From positions 1 through 64,000 of the forward strand of contig JAABSH010000004.1 of NCBI GenBank assembly GCA_011390465.1: 64,000 nt of DNA, read 5' to 3'. The notes under the pieces were generated by a model. The model was not told the DNA's origin. It did no database searches and saw nothing but the letters and a program-made list of their open reading frames with translations. The first letter of the stretch is position 1; each line of letters starts with the position of its first letter. Source of the stretch: Desulfobacteraceae bacterium (GTDB taxonomy: Bacteria; Desulfobacterota; Desulfobacteria; Desulfobacterales; Desulfosalsimonadaceae). The translations under genes were made by a program, and so were the position numbers. Of this stretch, positions 16,165-24,860 are shown one piece after another.

Positions 16165-17067
16165 GTGAACTTTCGATTATACATTTCCGTGTTGATGGCT
16201 TTTGTAATGGTTACCATTACCGCCGAAACCTGGGCTGCCGGGTGAGGGTGCTCTGCTCCGTCACGGAGCACTTCTCCGGTGGGGAAGGGCGGCATTGAAA
16301 ACCGCGTAGAGCAGATGAAAACAGATGCAAAATCGTATTATGCCGGTTTACGGGTGGGCGGCGTGTATGATTCCCGGGTGGGGGCGGCGTCCGGCGGGGG
16401 GGATGAAGACAGTGACACGGCTGTGGCGGCGACTCTCACGGCCGGGTGGCAGGCACCCCTGAAAGGAGATTTCGGCTTCCGCGTGGATTACAGCGGATAT
16501 GCGGATTTTCATCAGGATTTTGATGAATATGACATCATTGATCAGAGCATCTCCCTGGAAACCCAGTATTCTGTGGGGCAGATGACCTTCAGCCTTCCGG
16601 TGGCCTTTAATTATGCCATGGAAGACGGAGATACGGACTACAATAAATATACCGTATCGCCCACGCTGACCTATCTTATTCCGGAAACAAAACAGGCGGT
16701 GGCGGTTTATGCCATTGGTTCGTTGATTGATGACCGGGATGATGACCTGGAATTTGATGAAGATGCCGAAGCACTGGGAGTGGGATGCGCGTATCTTTGG
16801 TTTTTCAACGGCGGCAGCCGCGTGCGGCTTTCACTGGATTACCAGAATTCTGTCTATGATGCGCTGGTGATTGATTATGACACGGCCTCGGTTTCAACAG
16901 ATGAGCGGGAAGACGATATTATCGTGGCCGGGCTGGACGCCCAGTACCAGTTGACGGATATTTTTGGGATTTATGTCAATTATTCCTATATCCATTCCAA
17001 TTCCAATGTCAGTCTGTATGAATATGACCAGAACATTGTGGAGGCCGGCGTGGCGCTGAAATTTTAA
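16165..17067 (+). CDS. Outer-membrane beta-barrel protein with in-frame UGA after the signal peptide
   Basis: A GTG at 16165 with a good ribosome site (AAGGAG, six-base spacing) opens a 26-residue signal peptide ending ETWAAG. It is followed by TGA (16243-16245), after which the same frame stays open for 273 residues to 17067. The downstream part has barrel strands rich in alternating aromatic residues and ends in Phe (EAGVALKF), as outer-membrane proteins do; acidic loops such as DDRDDDLEFDEDAE are evident. Without the signal peptide the barrel could not be exported. The UGA is therefore recoded (selenocysteine or readthrough), a real inactivating mutation, or a sequence error. A small hairpin follows the UGA. 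Function inferred: uptake porin for the adjoining catabolic cluster. Confidence 0.6.
16254..16270 (+). other. Hairpin just downstream of the in-frame UGA
   Basis: TGCTCCG (16254-16260) and CGGAGCA (16264-16270) pair perfectly around a TCA loop, starting eight bases after the UGA. A bacterial selenocysteine insertion element would sit here, but the apical loop lacks the usual G in its first two positions, so the match is weak. The surrounding GGGTGAGGG...GGTGGGG stretch reads more like an inserted intergenic repeat than conserved protein. Confidence 0.45.
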
Positions 17068-17143
17068 GGATGACCTTATTTTAAAAGAATCCAAGCCGGA
17101 TCTGGCAGGGAGTTGTCAGGTTCAGGGAAATGTAACATAAAAA

Positions 17144-17172
17144 GGGCGCCGCAGACAGAATCTGCGGCGCCC
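17144..17172. terminator. Bidirectional intrinsic terminator
   Basis: GGGCGCCGCAGA and TCTGCGGCGCCC form a perfect 12-base stem with a five-base loop. T-runs follow on both strands, fitting its place between the convergent barrel and thiolase genes. Confidence 0.92.
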
Positions 17173-17178
17173 TTTTTG

Positions 17179-18384
17179 TTATTCATACTTTCCGATAATG
17201 GAAACACTGCAGATGTTCTGGAACGGAAAGCCGCCGAGATTGTGGGTCAGCCCGAGTTTAGGGTGTTCAAGCTGGCGCTGGTCCGCCCGGCCGTGGAGCT
17301 GGAGATACATTTCATAGAGCATGCGCAGGCCGGATGCGCCAATGGGATGGCCGAAACATTTCAGCCCCCCGTCTACCTGGCAGGGAACCCCGCCGTCAAG
17401 ATCATAGAATCCGTCCATCACGTCTTTAAGGGCCTTGCCCCGCTGTGAGATGTGCAGGTCTTCATAGGTGACAAATTCCGTGATGGAAAAACAGTCATGA
17501 ACTTCCATCATGCTGATTTCTTCTCTCGGGTTGGTGACCCCGGCTTCTTTGTAAGCCTGGGTGCTGCATTTGTCCGTGGTCATGAAATGATCCCCGTCCC
17601 AGTCATTAAACCCGGTTTCCTCGCCGCTGGAAAGGGCTATCTGCAGGGCTTTGACCGATACAAAATCCTTTTTTCCCATTTTTCTGGCAATTTCCGGGGT
17701 GGTGACAATGGCGCAGGCAGAACCGTCGCTCACGCCGCAGCAGTCAAAAAGTCCCAGCGGATGCGCGATAATGGGGGCCGCCATGATCTGGTCTTCAGTG
17801 ACTTTTTTCTGAAGATGGGCTTTGGGATTTAACATTCCGTTGGCATGGCTTTTGGCGGATACATGGGCGATGGCCCGTTTCAAATCTGCGTCTTTTATCT
17901 TGTATTTGGCGCAATAGGCGGATGCCAGCTGGGCAAAGGATCCGGGTGCGGTAAGATTGGGCCACCACTGCCAGAGAAGGGTGCCGGTGCTGGAGCCGCC
18001 CCCGGGGAGCCCGCCGTAGCCCGTGTCTTTGAGTTTTTCAACGCCGAGTGCCAGGCAGATGTCATAGGCTCCCGAGGCCACTGCGTAGCAGGCCCCCCGG
18101 AACGCTTCCGTGCCCGTAGCGCAGTAATTTTCCACCCGGGTCACCGGAATCTTGGGCAGCCGCAGGGTGACGGACAGCGGCATGGCGGTTTTCCCCACAT
18201 TCACCTCATCCATGCAGGTGCCGAACCAGGCCGCCTGGATATCATTTTGTTCAACGCCCGCGTCTTTCAGGCATTCTTCATATGCTTCCAGCATGAGTTC
18301 TTCCGCGCCCACATCCCAGCGCTCACCGAATTTGGTGCATCCCATGCCGATAATGGCAACTTTGTCTTTTATTCCTGTAGCCAT
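17179..18384 (-). CDS. SCPx-type thiolase
   Basis: 401 residues of the thiolase family closest to the SCP-x/nondecarboxylating branch. The nucleophile is C88 (ENYCATGTEAF). The SCPx-type HDCF motif has H296 (EVHDCFSITE), and the C-terminal GHP motif has H346 (KCFGHPIGASG), so all thiolase catalytic residues are present. It should cleave a 3-ketoacyl-CoA, releasing acetyl- or propionyl-CoA. It is the third gene of an operon after the two large SCP2-tailed fusion enzymes, 30 bases downstream of the second. AAGGAGG precedes the ATG. Confidence 0.92.
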   Translation of the reverse strand: MATGIKDKVAIIGMGCTKFGERWDVGAEELMLEAYEECLKDAGVEQNDIQAAWFGTCMDEVNVGKTAMPLSVTLRLPKIPVTRVENYCATGTEAFRGACYAVASGAYDICLALGVEKLKDTGYGGLPGGGSSTGTLLWQWWPNLTAPGSFAQLASAYCAKYKIKDADLKRAIAHVSAKSHANGMLNPKAHLQKKVTEDQIMAAPIIAHPLGLFDCCGVSDGSACAIVTTPEIARKMGKKDFVSVKALQIALSSGEETGFNDWDGDHFMTTDKCSTQAYKEAGVTNPREEISMMEVHDCFSITEFVTYEDLHISQRGKALKDVMDGFYDLDGGVPCQVDGGLKCFGHPIGASGLRMLYEMYLQLHGRADQRQLEHPKLGLTHNLGGFPFQNICSVSIIGKYE

Positions 18385-18414
18385 GAGGGGTCCTCCTTAT
18401 AAATGGCGATTCAT

Positions 18415-21150
18415 TTATTTAAGTTTAAAAAGTTTTCCAATCAGCTGGGATTTCATGACATCACCGTCAATGGTGAGTTTTCCCGAGGTAAATGCCTGCA
18501 TGGGATCCAATTTGCCGGATATCATGTTCACAAAATCCGTATCGCCAATGGTTAACGTGCAGGTGGGGGTGTCCGCCGTGCCGGTGGTAATGGCACAGGT
18601 GCCGTCTTTTACGCTCACGGTCCACTTGCCCCCGGATTTTCCGGAGATATTGTACTGAAATACCGCCTCCACGCCTTTGGCCGCCTCCGGCTGGAACGCG
18701 TCCGGCATTTTTTCGAAAATGTCACTGACAGATAATCCGCCGGAAGATGCTTCAGCATCGCCTGCTTTTTGGGTGTCCTCTTGGGGCGGGGTCATCAGGT
18801 CAAACAGGGCCGCATTCAGGTCATCAAATTCTTTGGCCCCTTGCATATTGTTGATCTGGTCCATGGATTCAAGGATCTGTTCCGGGGTGGGCGGGTTTTC
18901 CGCGTCTCCCAGCTGAATTCCCTGGCTGGTGAGGATGGCGGCCCGGTTGAAATAGCCCATGCCGGCATTGAAAATTTTGCCGGATTCAGTGCAATCCTCA
19001 CTGCACAGGTAAAGCACAATGGGGGAGACAAACTCCGGCTTCATTTTTTCAAATATTTCCGGGGGCATAATGTCTTCGGTGAGGCGGGAGCCGGCCAGGG
19101 GCGCGACAGTATTGACATGAATGTTATATTTGGCGCCCTCCAGCTTCAACGTATTCATCATGCCCACAAGGGCCATTTTTGCAGATGAATAATTGGTCTG
19201 GCCGAAATTGCCGTAAAGCCCGGCAGCCGAGGTGGTCATGATAATCCGGCCGAACCCGTTTTCCCGCATGAACTTGAAGGCCGGCCGGGTAACGTTGTAG
19301 GCCCCGTTCAAATGCACCGCCTGGACCGCGGCCCAGTTTTCCGGATCCATTTTAACAAAACTCTTGTCCCGGAGAATGCCGGCATTGTTGATGACAATGT
19401 CCACCCGGCCGAATGTGTCCACCGCGGTGTTCACAACGTTTTCGCCGCCCTCGGGCGTGGCCACATTGTCATAGTTGGCCACTGCCCTGCCGCCGGATTC
19501 CTGGATTTCTTTTACCACCAGGTCCGCGGGCGCGCTGGACCCCTGTCCGGAGCCGTCCCGGGCGCTGCCTAGGTCGTTGACCACCACTGCCGCGCCCCGG
19601 CGGGCCAGTTCGAGAGCATAGACTCTGCCCAATCCGCCGCCGGCGCCGGTAATAATGGCCACCCGGTCGTTAAAATTAATTTTGTTCATTTCCTCGAGCG
19701 CGCCCGGCACGGGTGCGGCTTTCCAGAAATAATTCACAAACCCGCGGCCTTCGTCTTCCGTGCGTTTCCGGAATTCCATGCGCACCGGAAGGCCGACTTT
19801 GATTTCTTCGAGTTTGCAGTCCGTAAAATCCGCCATAAACCGGCCCCCGCCCTCGAACTGGATCATGCCGTATTTCTGGGGCGGATCCACGGACACGGCC
19901 AGGAGATCCCCGGTGAAGGTTTTGATTTTGGCGGGAATGTCCGCAAATTCATAGTCGTCCTGGCTGTGCCGGGCCACACATTCCGGATTGACGCAGACCT
20001 GGGTTTTGGGAAACTGGGGCGTGCCGCATTCCCGGCATTTGCCGCCCACCAGTCCCAGAATCATTTTCCGCCGCCGCCACAGGGTGGTCACCGCCGTCTG
20101 GGTGGGGGCTTCGGCCCGGATGCCCATTTCCGGATGGATGAGGCCCCGGAATTTTAAAAATTTTAGATAGTTGTCCGTGGTCTCTTTGTTTTCAAGGGTT
20201 TGGGTGAATTTCTGTTTTTCAGCGATTTTTTTGATATTGTCCGTTACTTCAAACAAAAGCGCGCTGCATCCCTGGCCGAAACTGGCCATCAGAATTTTGT
20301 CCCCGGGTTTTGCGTCATCTAATGCCGCGGTCATCATTAAAAACGGATGGGCCGTGCCGGTTTCGCCGCAGACCTCATGCAGGTTGTCGACGACTTTTTC
20401 AGGGGCCGCGCCCAGTTTTTTGGCGATTTTTTTATGTTCCGCCTTGAAAAAACAGGGATAAACCAGTTTGTCCACATCATCCATGGTGAGGTTTAATTTT
20501 TTCAGCAGGCCGGTTACGGCTTCCGGAATAATTTTGGAGTATCCTTCATCCCGGATCCAGCGTTCTTCCCAGGTGTAGTCAAATTTTTTCATGGCCCCCC
20601 GGTAGTGGTCCACAAAATCATAGGACACGGAATAAGAGCCTTTGTACTCGGCAATAACGTCTGTGTCGCCCACGGTGAACGCGGCCGCCCCGTCGCCGAA
20701 CCACATTTCATAGAAATAGGCGGGCTTGGTTTCCCGCTTGTCCGAAGCTGCCACGAGAATGTTTTTCCGGTCCCCGCCTTTGACCGATTCAACCGCGGCC
20801 AGCAGCGCGTTGGTGGAGGCTTTCTGGGAAGCGGTAAAATCCGATGTCATAATGGCATCCGGCAGGTTGAGGGCCGTGGAAACGATGCCCGCGTTCTGGC
20901 GGTCGGCAAAGGGCAGGGTGGTGGAGGCCAGAAACAGGGCTTCCAGTTTTTGTTTGTCAATGTCTTCTATGCAGTTCCGGGCCGCGGCCACGGCCATGGT
21001 GATGGCGTCTTCATCCCAGTAGCACATGGAACGCTCCCCCTGGGCCACCATGACGATGGCCGGGGCAAACCATCCCATGCTCTGGAAAATGGCCATCCGG
21101 TTTAATCTCAAACGGGGAATGTAGGCGCCGTAAGATGTGATCCCAATCAT
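18415..21150 (-). CDS. Four-domain fusion: HMG-CoA synthase-like + DUF35 zinc-ribbon/OB + short-chain dehydrogenase + SCP2
   Basis: 911 residues. Domains: HMG-CoA synthase/thiolase fold (about 1-310); DUF35 with zinc cysteines C372, C375, C386 and C391 and an OB fold to about 478; short-chain dehydrogenase (490-745; TGAGGGLG at 501-508, NNAG at 588-591, S641, Y654, K658); SCP2 (805-911). By eye, the position of the synthase catalytic Cys (ACKAGT in archaeal enzymes) is Gln/Ser (ASQKAST, 107-113), and the His of the FHxP motif is not seen (VYPCFF, 230-235). The first domain therefore probably does not make HMG-CoA. The dehydrogenase-SCP2 half is a close paralogue of the next gene's. Operon position: second, with 24- and 30-base spacers. 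Confidence 0.9.
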   Translation of the reverse strand: MIGITSYGAYIPRLRLNRMAIFQSMGWFAPAIVMVAQGERSMCYWDEDAITMAVAAARNCIEDIDKQKLEALFLASTTLPFADRQNAGIVSTALNLPDAIMTSDFTASQKASTNALLAAVESVKGGDRKNILVAASDKRETKPAYFYEMWFGDGAAAFTVGDTDVIAEYKGSYSVSYDFVDHYRGAMKKFDYTWEERWIRDEGYSKIIPEAVTGLLKKLNLTMDDVDKLVYPCFFKAEHKKIAKKLGAAPEKVVDNLHEVCGETGTAHPFLMMTAALDDAKPGDKILMASFGQGCSALLFEVTDNIKKIAEKQKFTQTLENKETTDNYLKFLKFRGLIHPEMGIRAEAPTQTAVTTLWRRRKMILGLVGGKCRECGTPQFPKTQVCVNPECVARHSQDDYEFADIPAKIKTFTGDLLAVSVDPPQKYGMIQFEGGGRFMADFTDCKLEEIKVGLPVRMEFRKRTEDEGRGFVNYFWKAAPVPGALEEMNKINFNDRVAIITGAGGGLGRVYALELARRGAAVVVNDLGSARDGSGQGSSAPADLVVKEIQESGGRAVANYDNVATPEGGENVVNTAVDTFGRVDIVINNAGILRDKSFVKMDPENWAAVQAVHLNGAYNVTRPAFKFMRENGFGRIIMTTSAAGLYGNFGQTNYSSAKMALVGMMNTLKLEGAKYNIHVNTVAPLAGSRLTEDIMPPEIFEKMKPEFVSPIVLYLCSEDCTESGKIFNAGMGYFNRAAILTSQGIQLGDAENPPTPEQILESMDQINNMQGAKEFDDLNAALFDLMTPPQEDTQKAGDAEASSGGLSVSDIFEKMPDAFQPEAAKGVEAVFQYNISGKSGGKWTVSVKDGTCAITTGTADTPTCTLTIGDTDFVNMISGKLDPMQAFTSGKLTIDGDVMKSQLIGKLFKLK

Positions 21151-21174
21151 TTTTATTCTCCTCTATGGTTAAAA

Positions 21175-23289
21175 TCAGGTTAATTTAAAGAGTTTTTCAA
21201 TGAGCTGTGATTTCATGATATCGCCTTCTATTTTGAGCTTGCCCGATGTATAGGCCTGCATGGCCGGCAATACGCCGCTGATCATGTCGATAAAGTCAGT
21301 GTCGGCCATTTTAAGGGTGCAGGTGGGATTTTCATGGGTGCCTTTTGAAATCGCGCAGGCCCCGTCTTTGATCGCACAGCTCCAGTCTCCGCCGCCCGGG
21401 CCGGAAATGTGGTACTGAAATACCACGTCCACGCCGCCGGCCGCGTCCGGGTTAAACGCATCCGGCATGGCGGCAAATATTTCCGCCGCTGATGAGATTT
21501 TTTTACTGCTGGTATCTTGCTCCGACGCAGCCGGCGCATTAAAGGCGTTCATGGCATCGCCTACCTGTTCGTTCAGCTCAAAATAGACTTTCCCGTTTTC
21601 AAGGGATTGGATGGTATCAAACTTGTCCACCACGGTTTCAATGTCCGGCGGATTTTCACCATCGCCCACGGTGGTGCCGGGACCGGTCACCACTGCGGCC
21701 CGGTTGAAAAATCCCATGCCCGCATTGTAGATATTGCCGTTTTCTTCACATTCTTCCGAGCAGAGGAAAAGGACCAGCGGGGAGACGAATTCCGGCTTCA
21801 TTTTTTCAAACAGCTCCGGCGGCATGATATCTTCGGTCAGCCGGGAGGCGGCAATGGGAGCCACGGTATTAACCTTGATATTGTATTTTTTCCCTTCCAG
21901 TTTAAGGGTGTTCATCAGCCCCACCAGTCCCATTTTGGCGGCCGAATAATTGGTCTGGCCAAAGTTGCCGTAGAGGCCGGCGGCCGAAGTGGTCATGACA
22001 ATACGGCCAAAGCCGTTTTTCCGCATAAGGGTAAATGCCGGCCGGGTAACGTGGTATGCCCCGTTCAAATGCACATCCAGCACCGCTTTCCAGTTTTCCG
22101 GTTCCATTTTAACAAAGCTTTTGTCCCTTAAGATGCCGGCATTGTTGATCAGAATATCCACCTTGCCAAAGGCATCCACAGCGGCTTGAATGATGTTTTC
22201 CCCGCCTTCAGCAGTGGCCACATTATCGTAATTGGCCACTGCTTCTCCGCCCAGGGCCGCAATTTCTTCCACCACTTTCTGGGCCGGGGTGGCAGACCCT
22301 CCGCCGGAACCGTCTCTTGCGCCGCCCAGGTCATTGACCACCACTTTTGCCCCGCGTTTTGCCAGTTCAAGGGCATACACCCGGCCCAGGCCGCCGCCGG
22401 CGCCGGTAATCACCGCTACCTGACCGTCAAACCGGATTTCTTTTTTGGGAATCTCCCCGAATTCAAAAATACCGTTGGTGATGACGTCTTCCCCGGTTTT
22501 TGCATTAACGGTTTTCCAGACAGCTTTGTTGTCACTGGTTTTCCAGATCTGGATTTTGATGGGATCGCCGGGATAGAGAGGCCGGGAGAACCGGCATTTG
22601 AGGCGCCGGACTTTTTCCGGTGCGCCGGGCGTAAGGGAATTCATCAGCGCCCGGCAGGAATAGCCATAGGTGCACAGTCCGTGCATAATGGGTTTTTCAA
22701 ATCCTGCCATTTTGGCAAATTCCTGATCCACATGAAGCGCGAATACATCGCCGGACAGCCGGTACAGCAGCGGCTGATCCAGGGAAGGGATTTCTTGGAT
22801 TTCAAAATCCGGTGTTCGGTCCGGAAACGCGAACGTTTCCTTTGGTGCCGCTTCTCCCCCAAAACCGCCGTCAAGCCGGGAGAAAAGGGAGATGATGCTG
22901 GTAAAGAGTTTTTTGCCGTTGGCGTGCCAGGTGTCGCTTTCCCCTACAATCAGGGCGCCTTTTTTTTCACCTTTGTCATACATATGGGTGATTTTGCCCT
23001 GGGTGGTCAGTGTCCCTTCCGTGGGAATGGGCTGATGGAAGATGAGGTCCTGTTCTCCGTGGAGAATGCCGGCCAGATTGATATTGGCGTTGGAAGCGTA
23101 ATGGGACAGAAAATCAAAGATCGCTGCAATGGAAAATGTGGGGATGACTTTTAAATTTTTTTCATAACAATAATCGAGATCTGAAAACCCGGCGCCGACG
23201 CCCAAAGCATACAACACCACATCTTTCCATGTGTATTCTTTGGAAACCGGTCCAAGGTTTTTCCCGATGGCATCCAGGTTAAGCGCCAT
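21175..23289 (-). CDS. MFE-2-like multifunctional beta-oxidation enzyme: hydratase 2 (MaoC) + short-chain dehydrogenase + SCP2
   Basis: 704 residues. Residues 1-280 are a double-hotdog enoyl-CoA hydratase 2 region; the motif is LSGDVFALHVDQEFAKMAGF, retaining the catalytic Asp (D181) and His (H186) but with Phe-Ala in place of the usual Asn-Pro. Residues 287-535 are a 3-hydroxyacyl-CoA dehydrogenase of the SDR type (TGAGGGLG 295-302, NNAG 382-385, S435, Y448, K452). Residues 600-704 are SCP2. Eukaryotic peroxisomal MFE-2 has the same three domains in the order dehydrogenase-hydratase-SCP2; here the hydratase is first. It should hydrate a 2-enoyl-CoA and oxidise the product to 3-ketoacyl-CoA. 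First gene of its operon; AAAGGAGG before the ATG. Confidence 0.93.
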   Translation of the reverse strand: MALNLDAIGKNLGPVSKEYTWKDVVLYALGVGAGFSDLDYCYEKNLKVIPTFSIAAIFDFLSHYASNANINLAGILHGEQDLIFHQPIPTEGTLTTQGKITHMYDKGEKKGALIVGESDTWHANGKKLFTSIISLFSRLDGGFGGEAAPKETFAFPDRTPDFEIQEIPSLDQPLLYRLSGDVFALHVDQEFAKMAGFEKPIMHGLCTYGYSCRALMNSLTPGAPEKVRRLKCRFSRPLYPGDPIKIQIWKTSDNKAVWKTVNAKTGEDVITNGIFEFGEIPKKEIRFDGQVAVITGAGGGLGRVYALELAKRGAKVVVNDLGGARDGSGGGSATPAQKVVEEIAALGGEAVANYDNVATAEGGENIIQAAVDAFGKVDILINNAGILRDKSFVKMEPENWKAVLDVHLNGAYHVTRPAFTLMRKNGFGRIVMTTSAAGLYGNFGQTNYSAAKMGLVGLMNTLKLEGKKYNIKVNTVAPIAASRLTEDIMPPELFEKMKPEFVSPLVLFLCSEECEENGNIYNAGMGFFNRAAVVTGPGTTVGDGENPPDIETVVDKFDTIQSLENGKVYFELNEQVGDAMNAFNAPAASEQDTSSKKISSAAEIFAAMPDAFNPDAAGGVDVVFQYHISGPGGGDWSCAIKDGACAISKGTHENPTCTLKMADTDFIDMISGVLPAMQAYTSGKLKIEGDIMKSQLIEKLFKLT

Positions 23290-23334
23290 TGCTGTTCCTC
23301 CTTTTTTTAAAATTAGAGATGGGTAGAGATATAA

Positions 23335-23349
23335 TTATCATATTGATAA
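23335..23349. promoter_or_regulatory. Palindrome TTATCA-TAT-TGATAA upstream of the MFE-2-like operon
   Basis: A perfect 6-3-6 inverted repeat 46 bases before the start of the minus-strand operon and about 330 bases before the divergent racemase gene. Its position fits an operator for the operon, with the local TetR or MerR as candidate binders. The remainder of this 389-base gap is AT-rich, with no open frame I would call a gene. Confidence 0.5.
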
Positions 23350-23578
23350 AATTAAATATTTTATTCATCCAAGTTTTTAACATTGTTTTTAAACATTGTT
23401 TTAAATCATTTTATTCCAACAAATGATGGGGAAAATAATAGGCCCTTTTTTTATGCCTGTCAAAAGATTTTTGAGCTGTGAACGCTGGTTTGTTTCTATG
23501 TAGCGAAAGTCTTTAGACCACCACCATTAATATGCCTGTGAAAAATGCCATAAAAAAATACAGCGTAAAAAAACACGG

Positions 23579-23644
23579 TTGACTTGTTTTTTCTGAAAAT
23601 ATACCCTTGTTTCAAGCAATTGATGGAATCATTTGTTTGAAACA
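23579..23644 (+). promoter_or_regulatory. Weak promoter-like and inverted-repeat signals before the racemase gene
   Basis: TTGACT (23579-23584) and TATACC (23600-23605) are spaced by only 15 bases, so the promoter call is tentative. Downstream, TGTTTCAA (23608-23615) is mirrored by TTGAAACA (23637-23644), an exact 8-base inverted repeat with a 21-base spacer, ending 34 bases before the ATG. Confidence 0.3.
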
Positions 23645-23678
23645 TAACTTTTCGATACTGGTGGGTGCGGGAGGAACA

Positions 23679-24827
23679 ATGGCTGAAAAAGGTGCGTTAA
23701 AGGGATTAACTGTTCTTGATTTGTCCCGGCTGCTGCCGGGGCCGTTCTGCTCTATGATTCTGGCGGACCACGGGGCCCGGGTCATTGCTATTGAGGACAG
23801 ACGCTATGCAGCTGAAGCCGGCATCAACAGCAGTGTGATGCGGAATAAAGCCCATATCACCCTGAATCTCAAATCAGAGCAAGGCCGGGAGATTTTTTTG
23901 AAAATGGCACAAACCGCTGACATTGTGCTTGAAGGATTCAGGCCCGGTGTTACCCGGCGGCTGGGGGTGGATTATGAATCCGTAAAAAAAGTAAATCCGA
24001 AAATTATTTACTGTTCTATTTCCGGATATGGCCAGACCGGGCCGTATCAGAATACGGCCGGCCATGATGTGAATTATCTGAGTGTGGCCGGGGTGCTGGA
24101 CGTGATCGGGCCGAAAGACGGGGCCCCGTCTATTCCCGGCATTCAGATTGCGGATATGGCCGGGGGCGGCATGTATGGGGTGATCGGCATTTTAATGGCC
24201 CTGCACAGCCGGCATGAGACCGGCAAAGGCCAGTATATTGATATCTCCATGACCGACGGGGCCTTAAGTCTCATGTCTCTGGTGTTAAGTCTCGGCCAGC
24301 TGACGGGCGGGGCGGTAAAACGCTCTGATTCCATTCTGTCCCACCGGTATGCCTGCTACAATACCTATGAAACCGCAGATCACCGGTATTTATCCATTGG
24401 TGCGGTGGAAAACCGGTTCTGGAAAAATCTGTGCGTCTATTTTGACCGGCCGGAATATATCCCCCTGCAGTATGATGATGCCCATCGGGAGGCCATTATT
24501 GAATTTTTCCGGAAAAAATTCATGGAAAAGACCCTTGGGCAATGGTATGACGCTTTTTCCGATCTGGATATCTGCTGGGGGCCGGTGCAAACCCTGGCGG
24601 AAGCATTAGATGATCCATTGTTCAGGCATCGGGAAATGGTGGTGGCATTAACCGGCAGCAACGGCAAGACAAACCGGTTTCTGGGAACCCCGGTAAAAAT
24701 GAGCCGTACCCCGGGTGCCGTAACCACCCTGCCGCCGGAATATGGCGAAAATACCATCAGCGTTCTCAAGGCATACGGCTATTCTGATGCTGACATTGAA
24801 AGATTCGAAACTCAGGACGTCATTTAA
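23679..24827 (+). CDS. amacr: Alpha-methylacyl-CoA racemase (CaiB/BaiF family III)
   Basis: 382 residues from the ATG at 23679, chosen because GGGAGGA stands just before it; an upstream extension is not conserved-looking. The family includes CoA-transferases and racemases. Here the racemase catalytic pair is visible: H129 in AGHDVNYLSVAG and D159 in IADMAGGG, aligned with His126/Asp156 of the mycobacterial racemase, together with SGYGQTGPY. It should epimerise (2R)/(2S)-methylacyl-CoA so that the 2S form enters beta-oxidation. It is divergent from the MFE-2-like operon and followed after 33 bases by a TetR gene. A CoA-transferase role is less likely but not excluded. Confidence 0.87.
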   Translation: MAEKGALKGLTVLDLSRLLPGPFCSMILADHGARVIAIEDRRYAAEAGINSSVMRNKAHITLNLKSEQGREIFLKMAQTADIVLEGFRPGVTRRLGVDYESVKKVNPKIIYCSISGYGQTGPYQNTAGHDVNYLSVAGVLDVIGPKDGAPSIPGIQIADMAGGGMYGVIGILMALHSRHETGKGQYIDISMTDGALSLMSLVLSLGQLTGGAVKRSDSILSHRYACYNTYETADHRYLSIGAVENRFWKNLCVYFDRPEYIPLQYDDAHREAIIEFFRKKFMEKTLGQWYDAFSDLDICWGPVQTLAEALDDPLFRHREMVVALTGSNGKTNRFLGTPVKMSRTPGAVTTLPPEYGENTISVLKAYGYSDADIERFETQDVI

Positions 24828-24860
24828 TTCTGATACAAGCATATAAAAAAGGTCAACAGC

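Noticed and set aside
16254-16270. Firm call of a selenocysteine insertion element
   Set aside because: The stem is good but the loop lacks the conserved G and the downstream residues do not look conserved; kept only as an open possibility.
23679-24827. Family III CoA-transferase instead of racemase
   Set aside because: Both His129 and Asp159 of the racemase active site are present, in the AGHDVNY and ADMAGGG contexts; transferases lack the His.
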